A stretch of DNA of 64,000 bases from Phenylobacterium sp. (GCF_004297125.1 NZ_SCVD01000020.1:400501-464500), one strand, 5' to 3'. Positions 8,863 to 18,098 are shown, counted from the first letter of the stretch. The notes: generated from the letters alone by a model not told the origin. Numbers and translations are program-made.

Positions 8863-11250
8863 CTACCCCGCCACCGTCAGCGTCACCGACTTCAGATCGG
8901 CGGAGTTGCCTCCCGCCATCACCGTGAACTTCCCCGGCTCCACCACCCGCTTCATGTCGATGTTCCAGATCGCCAGGTCGGCGGGGGTCAGCTCGATGGC
9001 CACCGAGCGCCGCTCGCCGGGCGCCAGGGTCACGCGCCGGAACTTCTTCAGCTCCTTCACGGGCCGGGTCACCGAGGCGGCCTCGTCGTGGAGATAGAGC
9101 TGCACCACCTCGTCGCCGACCCGCTTGCCGGTGTTGGCCACCTCCACCTCGACCCGCACGCTCTCGCCGGCCCCGATGCTGGTCCGCGACAGCTTCGGGG
9201 CGCCGATTTCGAAGGTCGTGTACGAGAGGCCGAAGCCGAACGGGTAGAGCGGCGTCGCCTCGGCGAACAGGTAGCCGCGCCGGGCGGTGGGCTTGGCGTT
9301 GTAGAACACCGGCAGTTGGCCGACGTCGCGGGCGATCGAGACCGGCAGCTTGCCGCCCGGATTGACCCGGCCGAACAGCACGTCGGCCACGGCGTTGCCG
9401 GTCTCCTGGCCCAGGTACCAGCCCTCGATCAGGGCGTCGGCCTTCTCCGCCAGCAGGTTCACCGACAGCGGGCGGCCGTTCAGCAGCAGGACGACGGTGG
9501 GCTTGCCCAGGGCGAAGATGGCGCGGGCCAGGTCGTTCTGCTGGCCGATCAGGTCCAGGCTGTTGCGGTCGCCCAGGTGGTTGTCGGCCCAGGCCTCGCG
9601 GCTGGTCTGCTCGTTGTCGCCCAGCACCATCAGGACCACGTCGGCCTTCTTCGCCACCTCGACCGCCTCGGCGATCAGGCGGGCGTTGACGGCGGGATCT
9701 GCCAGCTTGACCTCGTCGGCGGCCCAGACCCGGCTCTCGGTGATCCGCACGGCCTCGGCGTAGTCCACCTGGAACTGGCCGGTCTTCGCGGCTTCCGCCT
9801 GCAGCCCTTCCAGCACGCTGACGACCTTCCGGGGGATGTCGCTGTAGCCGCCGATCGGCGTGTCGCGGGCGTGCGTGCCCAGCACGGCCAGCCGGCCGAC
9901 CTTGCCGGCCTCCAGCGGCAGCAGGCCCTTGTCGTTCTTCAGCAGCACCATCGACCGCGTCGCGGCCTCGCGGGCCAGCGCGATGGCGTCGGGCGCGGCG
10001 GTCAGCCTGTCGGCGTTCTTCAGGTCGCCGTAGGGGTTCTCGAAGAACCCGCCCTCGAACTTCAGGGTCAGGATCCGGCGCACGGCGGCGTCGATCTCCG
10101 CCTGCGGGACCTTTCCCGCCCGGACCAGCTCCGGCAGGCGGTTGTAGGCCTCGCCGTCCGGCAGCTCGACATCGACCCCGGCCCTCATCGCCGCCACCGC
10201 CGCGTCGTCGGGCGTCTCGTACATCCTGTGGCGGGTCACCAGCTCCCGGATCGCGAAATAGTCGCTCAGGGTCGCCCCCTGGAAGCCCCACTCCTCGCGC
10301 AGCACATCGTGCAGCAGCCAGCGGTTGGCGTGCGACGGCACCCCGTCGATCTCGTTGTACGACGGCATCACCGCGCGGACGTTGGCCTCCTTCACCGCGC
10401 GTTCGAAAGGCGGGAAGAAGTTCTCGCGCAGGGTGCGTTCCGAGATCTGCGCCGGGCCGACGTTGGTCCCGCTCTCCGGCTGGCCGTGGCCGGTCATGTG
10501 TTTCAGGGTGACGAACACCTTGTCCTTGGCCAGCGGCAGGGTCCGGCCCTGGAAGCCGTGGATGGCGGCCAGGCCGATCTCCGCGCAAAGGTGCGGGTCC
10601 TCGCCATAGGTCTCCTCGATCCGGCCCCAACGCGGGTCGCGGGCCACGTCCACCACGGGGGCGAGCGCGATGTTGGAGCCGCGCAGCCGCATCTCGCGGG
10701 CGGCCACGGCGAACACCTTCTCGACGGTCTCGGGGTCCCAGGTCGACGCCAGCGCGATGGCCTGCGGGAAGCTGGTGGCCTCGCGGGCGACGTAGCCGTG
10801 CAGGGCCTCGTCGTGCATCAGCATCGGGATGCCCAGGCGGGTCTTCTCCACGGCCCACTTCTGGGCGGCGTTGATGTAGCGGGCGGTCTCGGACGGCGTG
10901 CGATTGACCGTGCCGGGCTCTGCGCCGGCGTGGGCGCCTGCCTTGGCGCCCCGGCGATCGGAGGGCCGCGAGATCTGACCCAGGCCGTTCGGGAAGGCCT
11001 TCGACGCCGCCTCGGGCGAGAACTCGGCGTCCGGCGTCTGGATATCCTCCTTCTTCAGCCAGATGCCGACCATCTGGGCGACCTTCTCCTCCAGGGTCAT
11101 GCGGCCCATGAGGTCGTCGACCCGCGCGGGGACCGGCGCCTTCGGATCCTTGTAGAGCGGCCGCCCCTGCGCGTGGGCGGCGGGCGCGGCGAGGGCTCCG
11201 GCGAGGACGGCGAGGCTGGCGCCGAAGCGGCGGCGGGTCAGGGTCGTCAT
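8863..11250 (-). CDS. GH3 beta-glucosidase/beta-xylosidase, Tat-exported
   Basis: A 795-residue GH3 enzyme. The N terminus has a twin-arginine motif (TLTRRRFGASLAVLAGALAA) with a cleavage site near AHAQ. The catalytic GH3 N-domain includes KHMTGHGQP and the nucleophile segment ATLSDYFAI (Asp). The C-domain follows (LKNDKGLLPL, VLMVLGDNEQTSREAW), with a C-terminal fibronectin-III-like domain (YPFGFGLSYTTF, VANTGKRVGDEVVQLY). It hydrolyses terminal beta-linked glucose or xylose; in this setting xylooligosaccharides are the likely substrate. Its start codon follows the GH43 stop in the string TGACATG, a one-base gap, so the two are translationally coupled. Exact sugar specificity cannot be read. 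Confidence 0.92.
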   Translation of the reverse strand: MTTLTRRRFGASLAVLAGALAAPAAHAQGRPLYKDPKAPVPARVDDLMGRMTLEEKVAQMVGIWLKKEDIQTPDAEFSPEAASKAFPNGLGQISRPSDRRGAKAGAHAGAEPGTVNRTPSETARYINAAQKWAVEKTRLGIPMLMHDEALHGYVAREATSFPQAIALASTWDPETVEKVFAVAAREMRLRGSNIALAPVVDVARDPRWGRIEETYGEDPHLCAEIGLAAIHGFQGRTLPLAKDKVFVTLKHMTGHGQPESGTNVGPAQISERTLRENFFPPFERAVKEANVRAVMPSYNEIDGVPSHANRWLLHDVLREEWGFQGATLSDYFAIRELVTRHRMYETPDDAAVAAMRAGVDVELPDGEAYNRLPELVRAGKVPQAEIDAAVRRILTLKFEGGFFENPYGDLKNADRLTAAPDAIALAREAATRSMVLLKNDKGLLPLEAGKVGRLAVLGTHARDTPIGGYSDIPRKVVSVLEGLQAEAAKTGQFQVDYAEAVRITESRVWAADEVKLADPAVNARLIAEAVEVAKKADVVLMVLGDNEQTSREAWADNHLGDRNSLDLIGQQNDLARAIFALGKPTVVLLLNGRPLSVNLLAEKADALIEGWYLGQETGNAVADVLFGRVNPGGKLPVSIARDVGQLPVFYNAKPTARRGYLFAEATPLYPFGFGLSYTTFEIGAPKLSRTSIGAGESVRVEVEVANTGKRVGDEVVQLYLHDEAASVTRPVKELKKFRRVTLAPGERRSVAIELTPADLAIWNIDMKRVVEPGKFTVMAGGNSADLKSVTLTVAG

Positions 11251-11251
11251 G

Positions 11252-12925
11252 TCAGTCTCCGTCCGGCGCGGCCGGGCTGTAGGCATAGAGTCCGAAGGTC
11301 GCGCCGACGAAGCCGCCGGCGGTCTTGGTCGAAAGGATCGTCCCGTCCTGGTCGACGGCCAGGGTGGTCCAGCGGCCGGGCGCGAGCGCATAGGCGAAGT
11401 CGTACTTCGCGCCGCGCGCCGTGATGCGCAGGTCGATCGGCTTGCCGTCGGGGATCGCCGCGCTCGCGACGAGCGCGCCGCTCACCGGGTCCTTGGGACC
11501 TGCCCGGCGCTCCAGCGCGACCACCGTGGCGGCGCCCTTCCGCGTGACCGTCAGGGCATAGAAGAAGTCGGGGCTCTGCAGCGCGACCAGGCCGGCGCGG
11601 TCGCCGTCGCGTTCGGGCGTGAAGCGCAGGCGGGTGCTGGCCTCGGCGTCGACATGCTGCTGGCGGCGGCCGGCGTAGGCGGGATGGCCGGTTCCGCCCA
11701 GCGGCTCGGCGCCGTCGAGCACCAGCGCGCCGGCGTCGAGCCGATACCAGGGGCCGCGCGGGTTGCGGATCGTCATCCACTCCGGGCCCAGCGGCTTGCC
11801 GAAGTCCTCGCGGACCGGCCGCGCCTTCGCGGGCGCCGCCGGCAGGTCGGGCTTGGGGACCTCCCGCGGGATCGCCTGGCCGGGCGGCAGGATCACCGGC
11901 CAGCCGTCGGCGGTCCAGGTCACCGGCAGCAGGAAGGTCTCGCGGCCGGTGTTGTAGAAGTCCCCGGCGTAGGGCTGGGTCGCCAGGAAGCTTGCCCACC
12001 ATTCGCCCCTGGCCGTCTGCACGAGTTGGGCATGACCCGCCGAGGTGATCGGATGCAGCCGGTCGGCCGGCAGGCCGCGCTGGGTCAGGATCGGGTTGCC
12101 GGACCAGGCCTCGTAGGGCCCGGTCACCGTGCGGCTGCGCAGGATCACCTGCGAATGGCCCTCGGCCGTGCCGCCCTCGGCGCAGCTCAGATAGTACCAG
12201 CCGCCGCGCTTGAAGATGTGCGGCCCCTCGATCCAGACGGGCTTGGTCGAGATGTCGACGCCGCCGTTCACCAGCACCTTGCGCGGCCCGATCGGCTTGC
12301 GGGCGGCGAGGTCGAACTCCTGCAGCCAGATGGCGCGGTGGCCGGGATAGAGGGGCTCGCCTTCCGGCGGGCCGTTATTGAGGATCCAGGTCCGGCCGTC
12401 GTCGTCGAAGAAGAACGACGGGTCGATGCCGTCGATGTCCCTGATCCAGATCGGGTCCGACCACGGCCCGGCGGGGTCCTTGGTCGTGATCAGGAAGTTG
12501 CCCCCGCAGTCCACGCAGGTGTTCAGGATGTAGAACGTTCCGTCGCGGTGGCTGATGGTCGGGGCGAACACGCCGCGCGAGAGCCCCAGGCCGGTGAAAT
12601 CGAGCTGGTCCGGCCGGTCGATCGCGTTGCCGATCTGGGTCCAGCTCACCAGGTCGCGGCTCTTGAACACCGGCAGGCCGGGGAAATAGGCGAAGGTCGA
12701 GGTGACCAGGTAGAAGTCGTCGCCCACCCGCGTGAGGCTGGGATCCGGATAGAAGCCGCGCAGGATCGGGTTGCGGTACGCGCCGGGCTTCAGCGGCGCG
12801 GCGTCGGCCGGGTCGCTGCCGCGATAGTCGAACCAATCGAACCGCGCCTCCGCGGCGGCGGCAGGGCCGGCCAGGGCCAGTGCGGCGACCAGCGCCAAGA
12901 CCTGCCTCCGCGACATCGCCGCCAC
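11252..12925 (-). CDS. GH43 glycoside hydrolase (beta-xylosidase/arabinofuranosidase type), exported
   Basis: A 557-residue protein. The signal is MSRRQVLALVAALALAGPAA, with a possible Tat pair. The five-bladed GH43 core starts at RNPILRGFYPDPSLTR (base Asp in YPDPS), then DIDGIDPSFFFDDDG (pKa-modulating Asp) and WIEGPHIFKR (acid Glu). A C-terminal beta-sandwich of about 190 residues follows. It removes xylose or arabinose from xylan fragments. The GTG at 12925 is chosen because GAGGAGGG lies directly upstream; an ATG three codons in is poorer. It is the first gene of a GH43-GH3 operon. A TGGTCAGACCA palindrome 65-75 bp upstream suggests uronate-responsive control. Confidence 0.9.
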   Translation of the reverse strand: MAAMSRRQVLALVAALALAGPAAAAEARFDWFDYRGSDPADAAPLKPGAYRNPILRGFYPDPSLTRVGDDFYLVTSTFAYFPGLPVFKSRDLVSWTQIGNAIDRPDQLDFTGLGLSRGVFAPTISHRDGTFYILNTCVDCGGNFLITTKDPAGPWSDPIWIRDIDGIDPSFFFDDDGRTWILNNGPPEGEPLYPGHRAIWLQEFDLAARKPIGPRKVLVNGGVDISTKPVWIEGPHIFKRGGWYYLSCAEGGTAEGHSQVILRSRTVTGPYEAWSGNPILTQRGLPADRLHPITSAGHAQLVQTARGEWWASFLATQPYAGDFYNTGRETFLLPVTWTADGWPVILPPGQAIPREVPKPDLPAAPAKARPVREDFGKPLGPEWMTIRNPRGPWYRLDAGALVLDGAEPLGGTGHPAYAGRRQQHVDAEASTRLRFTPERDGDRAGLVALQSPDFFYALTVTRKGAATVVALERRAGPKDPVSGALVASAAIPDGKPIDLRITARGAKYDFAYALAPGRWTTLAVDQDGTILSTKTAGGFVGATFGLYAYSPAAPDGD

Positions 12926-12989
12926 GCGCCCTCCTCCGCATCCTCAGGCGGTCTGGCGCCGCCATGTTGTAGGATGTTTGTGCCGGAGG

Positions 12990-13000
12990 TGGTCAGACCA
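12990..13000. promoter_or_regulatory. Palindromic operator TGGTCAGACCA, GH43 promoter
   Basis: The second copy of the 11-bp palindrome found at 2607-2617. Read on the minus strand, the flanks also match: ATTGGTC[A/T]GACCAC is shared by both sites. It lies in the 95-bp gap between the aldose epimerase stop and the GH43 start. It is the best candidate for linking this operon to the FadR-type regulator near 4 kb. Confidence 0.62.
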
Positions 13001-13020
13001 ATCAAGCAGATTGTTAGCGC

Positions 13021-13875
13021 TCACATTAGATCGAGGCGCATCCAGGCCGTCAGGGTCTCGCCCGGCGCTAGCACCCGCACCCCCTGGGCTGCGGGATCGG
13101 CCATGTTGAAGGCGTTGGGCGCATGGCTGACCGGCTCGACGCAGAAGAACTCTTCGCCGGGCGGCGCGAAGACGTGCAGCCAGCCCAACTCTGGCGAGGC
13201 GGTCATCTGGAGGCTCGGCCGTCCAGGGCCCAGGTCGATGCGCGCGAGGCCGACCCAGCCGGCGTGGCAATGATCGACGAGCCGCTCGGTCCGCACCGCC
13301 GCCCCGTCCGCCCACGGCGCGCCCGCCGCCAGCTCGGTGGGCAGCAGGTCGGCCGACGAACGCCAGACGCCGGTCGTGTGCGCGGTCAGGCGCGCGGTGG
13401 CGCTGTGTGGGAAATAGGGGTGGAAGCCCAGGCCGAACGGACCGGGCTCGTCCGCCATATCCAACACATTCACCTCGAAGGTTGAACTTTCGGGCGTCAG
13501 CCTGAAGGTCTGTCGGGCCCGGTAGCGCCACGGCCATTCGGTGGCCCGGGGCTCGAAAACCAGGGTCGCGAAATCCGCGCCCCTCGCCTCGACCCGCCAC
13601 GCGGCCCGCCAGCCCTCCCCATGCAGCGGATGCTCCTGCCCGACCATGTTGCGGCTCAGCGCGGCGGTCCGGCCGCCGAACCTGAAACACCCGTGGGCGA
13701 TCCGGTTGGCGTAGGGGACCAGGGGGAAACACGCCGTCTCCAGCACGTCCGCCGCGCCCTCCGGCGTTGGCCGCAACAGGTCCTCGCCGTCGCGCGTCAG
13801 CGACAGGATCGCCCCGCCAAGCTCCGGATCGAAGGTGAGCCGCAGGCCGCCGGCCTGGAGGGTTTCTCGCGCCAT
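13021..13875 (-). CDS. Aldose 1-epimerase (mutarotase) family protein
   Basis: A 284-residue galactose-mutarotase-fold protein. PYANRIAHGCFRFGG is the usual substrate-binding Asn/Arg stretch, LHGEGW the first conserved His, LGFHPYFP the catalytic His, and FFCVEPVSHAPNAFN the C-terminal Glu region. It interconverts alpha and beta anomers of aldoses such as xylose, galactose or glucose. No signal peptide is seen, so it acts in the cytosol. It lies directly upstream of the GH43-GH3 operon on the same strand, separated by 95 bp that contain that operon's own candidate operator. It may therefore process the monosaccharides these enzymes release, which is an inference from position. Confidence 0.85.
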   Translation of the reverse strand: MARETLQAGGLRLTFDPELGGAILSLTRDGEDLLRPTPEGAADVLETACFPLVPYANRIAHGCFRFGGRTAALSRNMVGQEHPLHGEGWRAAWRVEARGADFATLVFEPRATEWPWRYRARQTFRLTPESSTFEVNVLDMADEPGPFGLGFHPYFPHSATARLTAHTTGVWRSSADLLPTELAAGAPWADGAAVRTERLVDHCHAGWVGLARIDLGPGRPSLQMTASPELGWLHVFAPPGEEFFCVEPVSHAPNAFNMADPAAQGVRVLAPGETLTAWMRLDLM

Positions 13876-13887
13876 GGCCCGGTCCGC

Positions 13888-14886
13888 CTAGACCGGCTTC
13901 AGGAATGGCAAGCAGTTGGACTCGCGCAGGATTTCGGCCAGACCCACGTCACCCGCCAGCGGCGCGTAGCGCGCCCGCAGCGCCGCCAGCGACTTGGCGT
14001 GGTACTTCTGCGGCGATTGGGTATAGCCCTGTCCCGCCAGCTCGATCGTGAACTCCGGATCGCCTTCCAGCAGGGCCGCGGCGTTGGCCGTCGACCACGG
14101 CAGGAAGTAGCGGCCGATGTAGGCCAGCAGCGGCGCAAGCGTCGGCTTCAGGCTGTCCCAGCTCTCGAATGCGCCATCCACCCGCGGCTCCATCATCCGG
14201 TGGCACCAGTCCAGCACCGCCGGCCCCCGGGCCCGCATCATCCCTCCGCAGGTCGGGTCGACCGAGCATTCGTAGAGCTGGGCGGAGAGCCCGAAATCCC
14301 CAAACGCGGGACGCCCCCCGAACAGGTGCTTCCGATCCCGTAGGTGCGCCTCCAGGATGTCGAGGAGCTCAAGGTAGTAGCCGGTGATCAGCGGTGCGTT
14401 GGCGTCGCTGGAGCCCACGAAGTGGCCGCGGCCGGTCATCCGTTCGCGCACCAACTTCGTCCGCTCGGCCACCTCCTCGGCCGTGCCGTCCGGCAGCGAC
14501 AGCCGCGCCAGGGTCTGGGCCGAGGCCGCCTGGTCGACGTCGGCGTACCAGCGATGGTGGAACATCAGCTTGTTGCCCCACTCGTCGCCGAACTCCTCGA
14601 CCAGCGCCGAGAGGAAGGCGAGCGCCAGATCGGACGGGTGCATCGAGGGTTCGGGGAAACGCGCCTCGGCCCGCTCCAGGATCGGCGTCGAATCCTGCTG
14701 GCCCTCGTCCTCGGGCGTCGCGACCGTCGGCACGATCGGCAGCTTGGCGAAGCGCTTGTAGTCCTCGTCGGAGGCCGCGTTGCGCGGGATCCACCGGTGC
14801 GGGACGCCCTTGAAGCGGAAGTAGGAGCGCACCTTCACCGAGTACGGCGACATCTCCGATCCGAAGATCCGATAGACCTCGGCCAT
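13888..14886 (-). CDS. Glutathione S-transferase-like protein
   Basis: A 332-residue GST-fold protein. A thioredoxin-like N-domain starts EVYRIFGSEMSPYSVKVRSY, with the SPYS element where GSTs bind the thiol. The QDSTPILERAE segment is the conserved ESxxI-type turn, and a long helical C-domain carries FGDEWGNKLMFHHRWY. A paralogue with the same FGDEW...MFHYRW block is encoded divergently at 15759. GGAGGA sits six bases before the ATG at 14886, so I prefer it to the ATG at 14892. It lies 32 bp downstream of the TetR regulator gene, probably in one operon. The substrate is unknown; such pairs often handle glutathione conjugation or reductive removal of xenobiotics. Confidence 0.82.
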   Translation of the reverse strand: MAEVYRIFGSEMSPYSVKVRSYFRFKGVPHRWIPRNAASDEDYKRFAKLPIVPTVATPEDEGQQDSTPILERAEARFPEPSMHPSDLALAFLSALVEEFGDEWGNKLMFHHRWYADVDQAASAQTLARLSLPDGTAEEVAERTKLVRERMTGRGHFVGSSDANAPLITGYYLELLDILEAHLRDRKHLFGGRPAFGDFGLSAQLYECSVDPTCGGMMRARGPAVLDWCHRMMEPRVDGAFESWDSLKPTLAPLLAYIGRYFLPWSTANAAALLEGDPEFTIELAGQGYTQSPQKYHAKSLAALRARYAPLAGDVGLAEILRESNCLPFLKPV

Positions 14887-14918
14887 GGCCATTCCTCCAC
14901 GCGTCCGTTTCGGGACTG

Positions 14919-15599
14919 CTACCTGTTCTTCTTCGCCGGCGCCGCACCCTCGATCCTCAGGTAGCGGATCAACATCAGGCTCAGCTCTTCGTGCAGCTCG
15001 GGATCGTCGGCGGCCCACGGGCCCGGCCCATGCAGCATCGCCGAGACGATCTGACCATGCATCATGCGAATGGCGAGGTGGGCGCGCTTCTGGAACCTGT
15101 CGTCCGTGGAGACGCCGCGGGTCTTGAGCAGCTTCACCAGGAACTCGGCCTCGATGGCTTCCACGCGCCGCATGGGCGGCCAGACGTTCTGGCCTCGCAG
15201 GCTGAGCTCGAACAGCGCGCGGTAGTAGCCCTCGATGCCGCGCATGGTGCGCGCGGTGTTGCGGGCCAGCCGGGTGAGCAGCTCGTCCAGCGCCTCCGCT
15301 TCCCGCGCCGGATCCTCGAAGAACTTGGCGATGTTGGCTTCCGCACGGGAGGCCATGTCGGACTGGAGCGCCAGGAAGAACGCCTCCTTGTCCTCGAAGC
15401 GCCGATAGAAGCTGCCGACGGAACAGCCGGCGCGCTTGGCGATGTCGGTGATGTGGGTCTGCCAGAACCCCGAGGCGGCGAAAGCCCGCTCGCCGGCCTT
15501 CAGCAACCGGTCCCGCTGCTCGCGGCTCCGGTTCTGGTACGCAGGCCGGGTCCAGGTCGGATCGGGCTCGGTCGCGTCCAGAGGCTTGGCTTTCGGCAT
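14919..15599 (-). CDS. TetR/AcrR-family transcriptional regulator
   Basis: A 226-residue TetR-type repressor. The HTH is RDRLLKAGERAFAASGFWQT, then HITDIAKRAGCSVGSFYRRF, at about residues 28-75. A helical ligand-binding domain follows (TMRGIEGYYRALFELSLRGQ, then HLAIRMMHGQIVSAMLHGPG). It sits between two GST-like genes: upstream of one on the same strand and divergent from the other. The 159-bp divergent gap contains the inverted repeat CATGAA-N6-TTCATG at 15695-15712, a plausible operator. It therefore probably controls both GSTs in response to a hydrophobic compound. The ligand cannot be deduced. Confidence 0.88.
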   Translation of the reverse strand: MPKAKPLDATEPDPTWTRPAYQNRSREQRDRLLKAGERAFAASGFWQTHITDIAKRAGCSVGSFYRRFEDKEAFFLALQSDMASRAEANIAKFFEDPAREAEALDELLTRLARNTARTMRGIEGYYRALFELSLRGQNVWPPMRRVEAIEAEFLVKLLKTRGVSTDDRFQKRAHLAIRMMHGQIVSAMLHGPGPWAADDPELHEELSLMLIRYLRIEGAAPAKKNR

Positions 15600-15694
15600 C
15601 TAGGTCTTCCGCTGCTCGCCTTGCGGTTTAGCCGCCTCCCGCGGCGTTTCCAAATGGAACGGCGGTGTGTCCCGGATGCGCCCTCTTTCCGGAA

Positions 15695-15712
15695 CATGAA
15701 TTCCGCTTCATG
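15695..15712. promoter_or_regulatory. Inverted repeat CATGAA-N6-TTCATG, candidate TetR operator
   Basis: A perfect 6-bp-arm inverted repeat with a 6-bp spacer, lying 46 bp before the plus-strand GST start and 95 bp before the TetR start. Its position between divergent genes and its symmetry fit a TetR-family operator. Binding is inferred. Confidence 0.5.
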
Positions 15713-15758
15713 CTCCGCGCAAGGTCCCGGACTGTCAACGGGACGCCGGGAGGCGCGC

Positions 15759-16796
15759 ATGGGAACGACCGAGGATCGAGTGCTGCTGAGCGGGGTTCCG
15801 GGCTCGCCCTACACCCGCAAGATGCTGGCCCTGCTGCGCTATCGCCGCATCCCCTATAGCCTGATCCAGCTCTCGCACGAGGCGCCGGATCTGCCCCGGC
15901 CGAAGGTCTCGCTGTTGCCGACCTTCTATTTCCCCGGCGCCGATGGCGACCTCGTCGCGGTCACCGACTCGACGCCGATCCTTCGGCGGCTGGAGCGCGA
16001 ACATGCCGGGCGCGAGGCGCGGCCGGCCGATCCCGCGCTGGCGCTCATCGACGCGCTGCTCGAGGACTTCGGCGACGAGTGGCTGACCAAGGCCATGTTC
16101 CACTACCGCTGGGCCTATGAGGCCGACGTCGCCAAGGCGGCGGCCGTCTTGCCCGCCTACACCCGCGCCCGGCTACCGGACGTCGAGCTTCGGGCCGCCG
16201 GCAAAGCCTTCGCCGAACGCCAGATCCCGCGCCTGCGCTACGTGGGGTCCAACGCCGTCACCGGCCCGGTGATCGAGGCTAGCTACGTCCGCTTTATCGA
16301 CCTGCTGGAAGCGCATCTGCGCGACCATCGCTTCCTGCTGGGCGGCCGGCCCTCGGCCAGCGACTTCGCCAGCTATGGCCAGCTCACCCAGCTCGTCCAT
16401 TTCGACCCCACGTCGATGGCGCTCACCCACGCCCGCGCCCAACGCGTCGCCGCCTGGGTGCTCTTGATGGAGGACCTGTCGGGCGAGGACCCGAAGCCCG
16501 CCGACTGGTTCGACGCCGACGCCCTGCCCGCCACGCTCACCGCGATCCTGGGCGAGGCCGGCCGCACCTATGCGCCGCTGCTGCTGGCCAACGCCGCGGC
16601 CGTGCAGGCGGGCGCCTCCGAGGTGAACGCCGAGATCGACGGCAAGCCGTGGGTCATGCAGCCCTTCGTCTACCAGGCCAAGTGCCTCGCATGGCTGCGC
16701 GAGGAGTACGCGGCGCTGGGCGACAGGGACCGCGCCCGGGTGGATGCAGCCCTCGCCGGGACCGGCTGCGAGACGCTGTTCGCCGCCGGACGCTAG
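15759..16796 (+). CDS. Glutathione S-transferase-like protein (paralogue)
   Basis: A 345-residue GST-fold protein. The N-domain begins VLLSGVPGSPYTRKMLALLR, with a SPYT thiol-binding turn and TDSTPILRRLE later. The C-domain contains FGDEWLTKAMFHYRWAYEAD, the same block as in the protein at 13888-14886, so the two are paralogues. GGGAGG ends five bases before the ATG. The gene is divergent from the TetR regulator and convergent with the EEP-family gene, whose stop codon overlaps its own by four bases. The substrate is unknown. A shared regulator suggests both GSTs act on related compounds. Confidence 0.82.
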   Translation: MGTTEDRVLLSGVPGSPYTRKMLALLRYRRIPYSLIQLSHEAPDLPRPKVSLLPTFYFPGADGDLVAVTDSTPILRRLEREHAGREARPADPALALIDALLEDFGDEWLTKAMFHYRWAYEADVAKAAAVLPAYTRARLPDVELRAAGKAFAERQIPRLRYVGSNAVTGPVIEASYVRFIDLLEAHLRDHRFLLGGRPSASDFASYGQLTQLVHFDPTSMALTHARAQRVAAWVLLMEDLSGEDPKPADWFDADALPATLTAILGEAGRTYAPLLLANAAAVQAGASEVNAEIDGKPWVMQPFVYQAKCLAWLREEYAALGDRDRARVDAALAGTGCETLFAAGR

Positions 16797-17974
16797 GGCT
16801 GCGGCGGGGTCAGCAGGTCGCTGAGATAGGTGTCGGCGAAGTCGGTCTTGATCTGGATCCACAGCGGGTGGTGGTCCGACATCTGCCAGGTCCGCCACTT
16901 GTTGAAGAGTTTCTCGGGCGTCGTCGCGCGGGCCCGCGCGCTCTTCTCCGGATCCACCGCCGGCATCAACGCCTGGTAGATCGGCAGGTCCTCGTCGCGG
17001 AAGACGTCGGCGTACATGTCGACCATGCCCCCATCGATGACCTTGAACCGCTTGTCCTTCACCCTGGCGGCGATCTGGTCGTAGTAGTGCTGACCGTCCT
17101 TGCGGACCTTGTCGCCGTCGATCTGTTCCGGCACCAGGAAGCCGTGCCTCTTAAGCGCCTTCATCGTCTCGTGCTCGGGACTGACGACGTTGAAATCCCC
17201 CAGCAGCAGATAGTTCTCCACGGCGCCTGAGCGGTCGCGTTCCGCGCTGCTCTGGCTGTCCTGACGCTTCTTGAAGAACGACACGAGACGGTCGATCTCG
17301 TCGATCCGCTGCTGCAGCTTCGCGCCCCGGTCCTCGCCGTAATAGATATGCACCGTGCAGAGGCTGAAGCGGAACCAGCCCGACTGGAAGGCGACCAGGA
17401 AGGGCGAGCGGGCGAACTGCTGCTTCACCTCCTCGTACTGTTCCTTGACCTTCGCCGCCGCGACCGCGCCGGGCTCCAGGGCGGGGGCGTCCGCCTTCGA
17501 CGCCTTCTTCTTTTTCTGGGTGACGATCAACTGACCTTCGGGGAGCACCACCTCGCCGGCGATCTTCCGAAACCAGACCTTCTCGGTGTTGAAGACGAAC
17601 GCCATCCGCTCGCCGTTGCCCCCTGGCCCTTCGGTGGTGTCGGTGGCGATGTAGTCCCACTCGCGGCCCAGGATCCGCATCAGCGTCTCCAGGCCCGAGA
17701 GGTCGCGGTTCACCTCCTGCAACGCCACGAGGTCGAAGCACGAGATGATCTCGGCGAGGTAGTAGAAGGTCTCCGGCAGCCGGTAGCCGTAACCGAACTT
17801 GTTGGAATCGAAGTCGCGGATGTTCCAGGTCGCGAGCATGAGCGTGTCGTCGCTCTTTCGCGCGCGCAGGTCCTGCAGCGAGGCCCGCATCTTCAGCAGC
17901 CGCTCGGCGCAGCGCCGCCCCGCCGGAGCGTCGTTTTTGAGCAGCCCCCGCAAGCCGGCGTACTTGTTGGTCAT
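16793..17974 (-). CDS. Endonuclease/exonuclease/phosphatase (EEP) superfamily protein
   Basis: A 393-residue protein with the EEP fold of DNase I and sphingomyelinase relatives. Key motifs are LATWNIRDFDSNKF (Asn/Asp), LVALQEVNRD (metal-binding Glu), LLGDFNVVSPEHE (catalytic Asp/Asn) and MSDHHPLWI (terminal Asp-His). A Lys-rich insertion (QKKKKASKADAP, near residue 155) may contact nucleic acid or phosphate. There is no signal peptide. It hydrolyses a phosphodiester or phosphate ester, but the substrate cannot be told. The stop overlaps the convergent GST stop by four bases. It ends the minus-strand run that includes the RidA gene, but the 124-bp gap suggests its own promoter. Confidence 0.82.
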   Translation of the reverse strand: MTNKYAGLRGLLKNDAPAGRRCAERLLKMRASLQDLRARKSDDTLMLATWNIRDFDSNKFGYGYRLPETFYYLAEIISCFDLVALQEVNRDLSGLETLMRILGREWDYIATDTTEGPGGNGERMAFVFNTEKVWFRKIAGEVVLPEGQLIVTQKKKKASKADAPALEPGAVAAAKVKEQYEEVKQQFARSPFLVAFQSGWFRFSLCTVHIYYGEDRGAKLQQRIDEIDRLVSFFKKRQDSQSSAERDRSGAVENYLLLGDFNVVSPEHETMKALKRHGFLVPEQIDGDKVRKDGQHYYDQIAARVKDKRFKVIDGGMVDMYADVFRDEDLPIYQALMPAVDPEKSARARATTPEKLFNKWRTWQMSDHHPLWIQIKTDFADTYLSDLLTPPQP

Positions 17975-18098
17975 CGCAGCCCCCGCTCAGATCTCCGAGC
18001 AGTAATCTCCGAATTCACAACCACAGCAAGAACCTTTGACGGTGCTGCAGGGGCATCACCGCGATTTCCGGCAATCCGGCGACGGCCCACGCGAGCCC

